DNA of 64,000 nt from Cochlodiniinecator piscidefendens (lineage in GTDB: Bacteria > Pseudomonadota > Alphaproteobacteria > Rhodobacterales > Rhodobacteraceae). The DNA lies in the NCBI RefSeq assembly GCF_011326755.1, contig NZ_JAAOIE010000001.1, positions 26,344-90,343 on the forward strand, in the 5' to 3' direction. Below, in pieces: positions 63,218 to 64,000 of this stretch. The position numbers and the translations under genes are program-made. Every line of letters begins with the position of its first letter. The first letter of the stretch is position 1. Under the pieces are notes generated by a model. It made no database searches, was not told where the DNA came from, and saw only the letters and a list, made by a program, of their open reading frames with translations.

Positions 63218-63873
63218 TTCGTTTCTGCCGAATTTTCTAGAAAACTGTGATTATCCCGGCGCGTCGAGGCTTCACTTTGAACGCAAGGCGGCAAGCTGTT
63301 TTGCTCAGATATCGGCCGTATTGTCGTTCCTGCTGGCACGGCAGGATCATCAAGAATTGCGATAAGTTTTTCCAGTTGCTTAAGTGTTTTTTTGTGGTGC
63401 TCACACTAACGACCACCACCCTTATGCCCGGCCTGCATTTTTCTGTCAGCCCGCCTTAGTTGTTCGGCGACTACGCTGTATCGAAGCCGAAGGTTTTTTT
63501 CTGCGCGGAGGTCACCTTTGATACAAATATTGTGACTGCAATTAACGCAGTCTCGCAAAAGCGAGCAGGGCGAGCCTGACCAACTCAAATCGCAATATCC
63601 AAATTCTGTTAAATTGGAGACATCGATGCGGTTTGAAAGAACATCTTGAAGATCGATGGGAGCGGCTTGAGACGTTACGACTGTTTGGTCAAGGACGTCT
63701 TTGGCAGTGCTATCTTCCATGAACCTGCGCGAAACAGAGTGTATTGAGTGATCATATGACGCGTTGTCTTTTATGCGAAACCGGCCCGCATTGCGTGCGA
63801 TGTCAAGTTCATCTGCTCCGCCTTCGACAAGCATTGTTGTCATGGCATGCCGGAATTGATGGGAGGTAACCTT
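63214..63873 (-). pseudogene. Tyrosine recombinase (Tn554 TnpB-like), catalytic C-terminus only
   Basis: The remnant begins VTSHQFRHAMTTMLVEGGADELDIARNAGR, with HxxR; the nucleophile is the Tyr in NASYDHSIH. A Cys-rich tail (DLSWSGSPCSLLRDCVNCSHNICIKGDLR) is characteristic of the Tn554/TnpB relatives in Proteobacteria. An in-frame TAG at 63408-63406 (GGR-stop-CEHHKKTLKQLEKLIAIL) probably replaces TGG. Upstream, in this frame, a TGA precedes the fragment and the DNA changes to a reverse transcriptase. The N-terminal catalytic Arg half is missing. Confidence 0.8.
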
Positions 63874-63879
63874 TAACTT

Positions 63880-64000
63880 CGCTGGTCAGTTCTTCGGCAT
63901 CTACGGAAGGATAGAATGATTTGATGTCCAACTTGGCCAAAGTGAATGGACATCCTTCTGTGCAAAGGGCTCGCAGCCGCCTTACAATCTCAACCCTGCT
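63880..64000 (-). pseudogene. Reverse transcriptase fragment (continues beyond the right edge)
   Basis: Frame entering at 64000: RRLRALCTEGCPFTLAKLDIKSFYPSVDAEELTSEVKG, containing the RT motif LDIKSFYPS with the first catalytic Asp. It runs out of register at about 63875, where recombinase sequence begins in another frame, so the palm and thumb domains (YxDD) are lost. The 5' part lies outside the window. Could derive from a group II intron, a retron or a defence-associated RT; the piece is too short to say. Confidence 0.65.

Noticed and set aside
1-64000. CRISPR array
   Set aside because: No regularly spaced 25-40 bp repeats with unique spacers were seen; the only dense repeats are coding RTX repeats.

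Overview
The window reads as a chromosomal segment of a marine alphaproteobacterium of the Rhodobacterales (Roseobacter group). The evidence is gene content and order typical of that group: pqiA-like/radA/cvpA/purF/SDR, alr with an MlaE/MlaF-type ABC pair, a cysG-DUF2849-sulfite reductase-cysH-DUF934-fpr assimilation block next to an Lrp-type regulator, and dctBD next to a TRAP dctPQM operon. No species is claimed. All calls come from reading the sequence; no database search was run.

Layout. 1-7.4 kb (minus strand) is a secreted-protein cluster: a giant RTX protein cut by the left edge and broken by a G9 tract, a small two-TM protein, a Hint-domain protein with an amber codon at position 4, and a small anchored protein. 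7.9-18.4 kb is an accessory mosaic: a HELHH metallopeptidase, a hairpin-rich leader in front of a truncated ardA joined to an MFS pump, then assorted enzymes and regulators (GNAT, gamma-carbonic anhydrase, GFA, ArsR-SRPBCC-cupin operon, DnaQ-like exonuclease, VOC, WYL regulator, LysR/aldo-keto reductase) and a lysE remnant. 18.4-22.3 kb holds a Cys-rich protein, an IS30 element with intact ends but a stop codon in its transposase, and an unrecognised, probably decaying gene. 22.3-27.5 kb is a small island in the 3' end of tRNA-Asn(GTT). It is bounded by a 17-bp att-like repeat, has a truncated integrase beside the tRNA, and carries one large cargo gene predicted to be an Avs/Cap4-like defence protein (PD-(D/E)XK nuclease, STAND NTPase, helical repeats, SEC-C). 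This is the strongest candidate for an undescribed system.

27.5-57.9 kb is mostly core genome: MBL hydrolase, histidine kinase, LuxR solo, SDR, purF, cvpA, radA, diguanylate cyclase, phospholipid-type ABC genes, alanine racemase, 2OG oxygenase, the sulfur-assimilation block, cytochrome P450, dctBD, dctPQM, tpiA and two Fe-S assembly proteins. The sulfur block forms one pathway: CysG makes siroheme for the sulfite reductase, CysH feeds it sulfite, and Fpr can supply reductant. DctB/DctD very probably control dctPQM through two palindromes 33 bp apart, but this DctD lacks the GAFTGA motif and the usual Walker A lysine.

57.9-64 kb is accessory again: an aminotransferase pseudogene, a compact operon encoding an alpha/beta hydrolase-aspartate dehydrogenase fusion with OsmC and cupin proteins (divergent LysR gene), and at the right edge decayed remnants of a Tn554-type tyrosine recombinase module abutting a reverse transcriptase fragment that continues out of the window. 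Several accessory genes carry single stop codons consistent with C-to-T/G-to-A transitions, suggesting ongoing gene decay.
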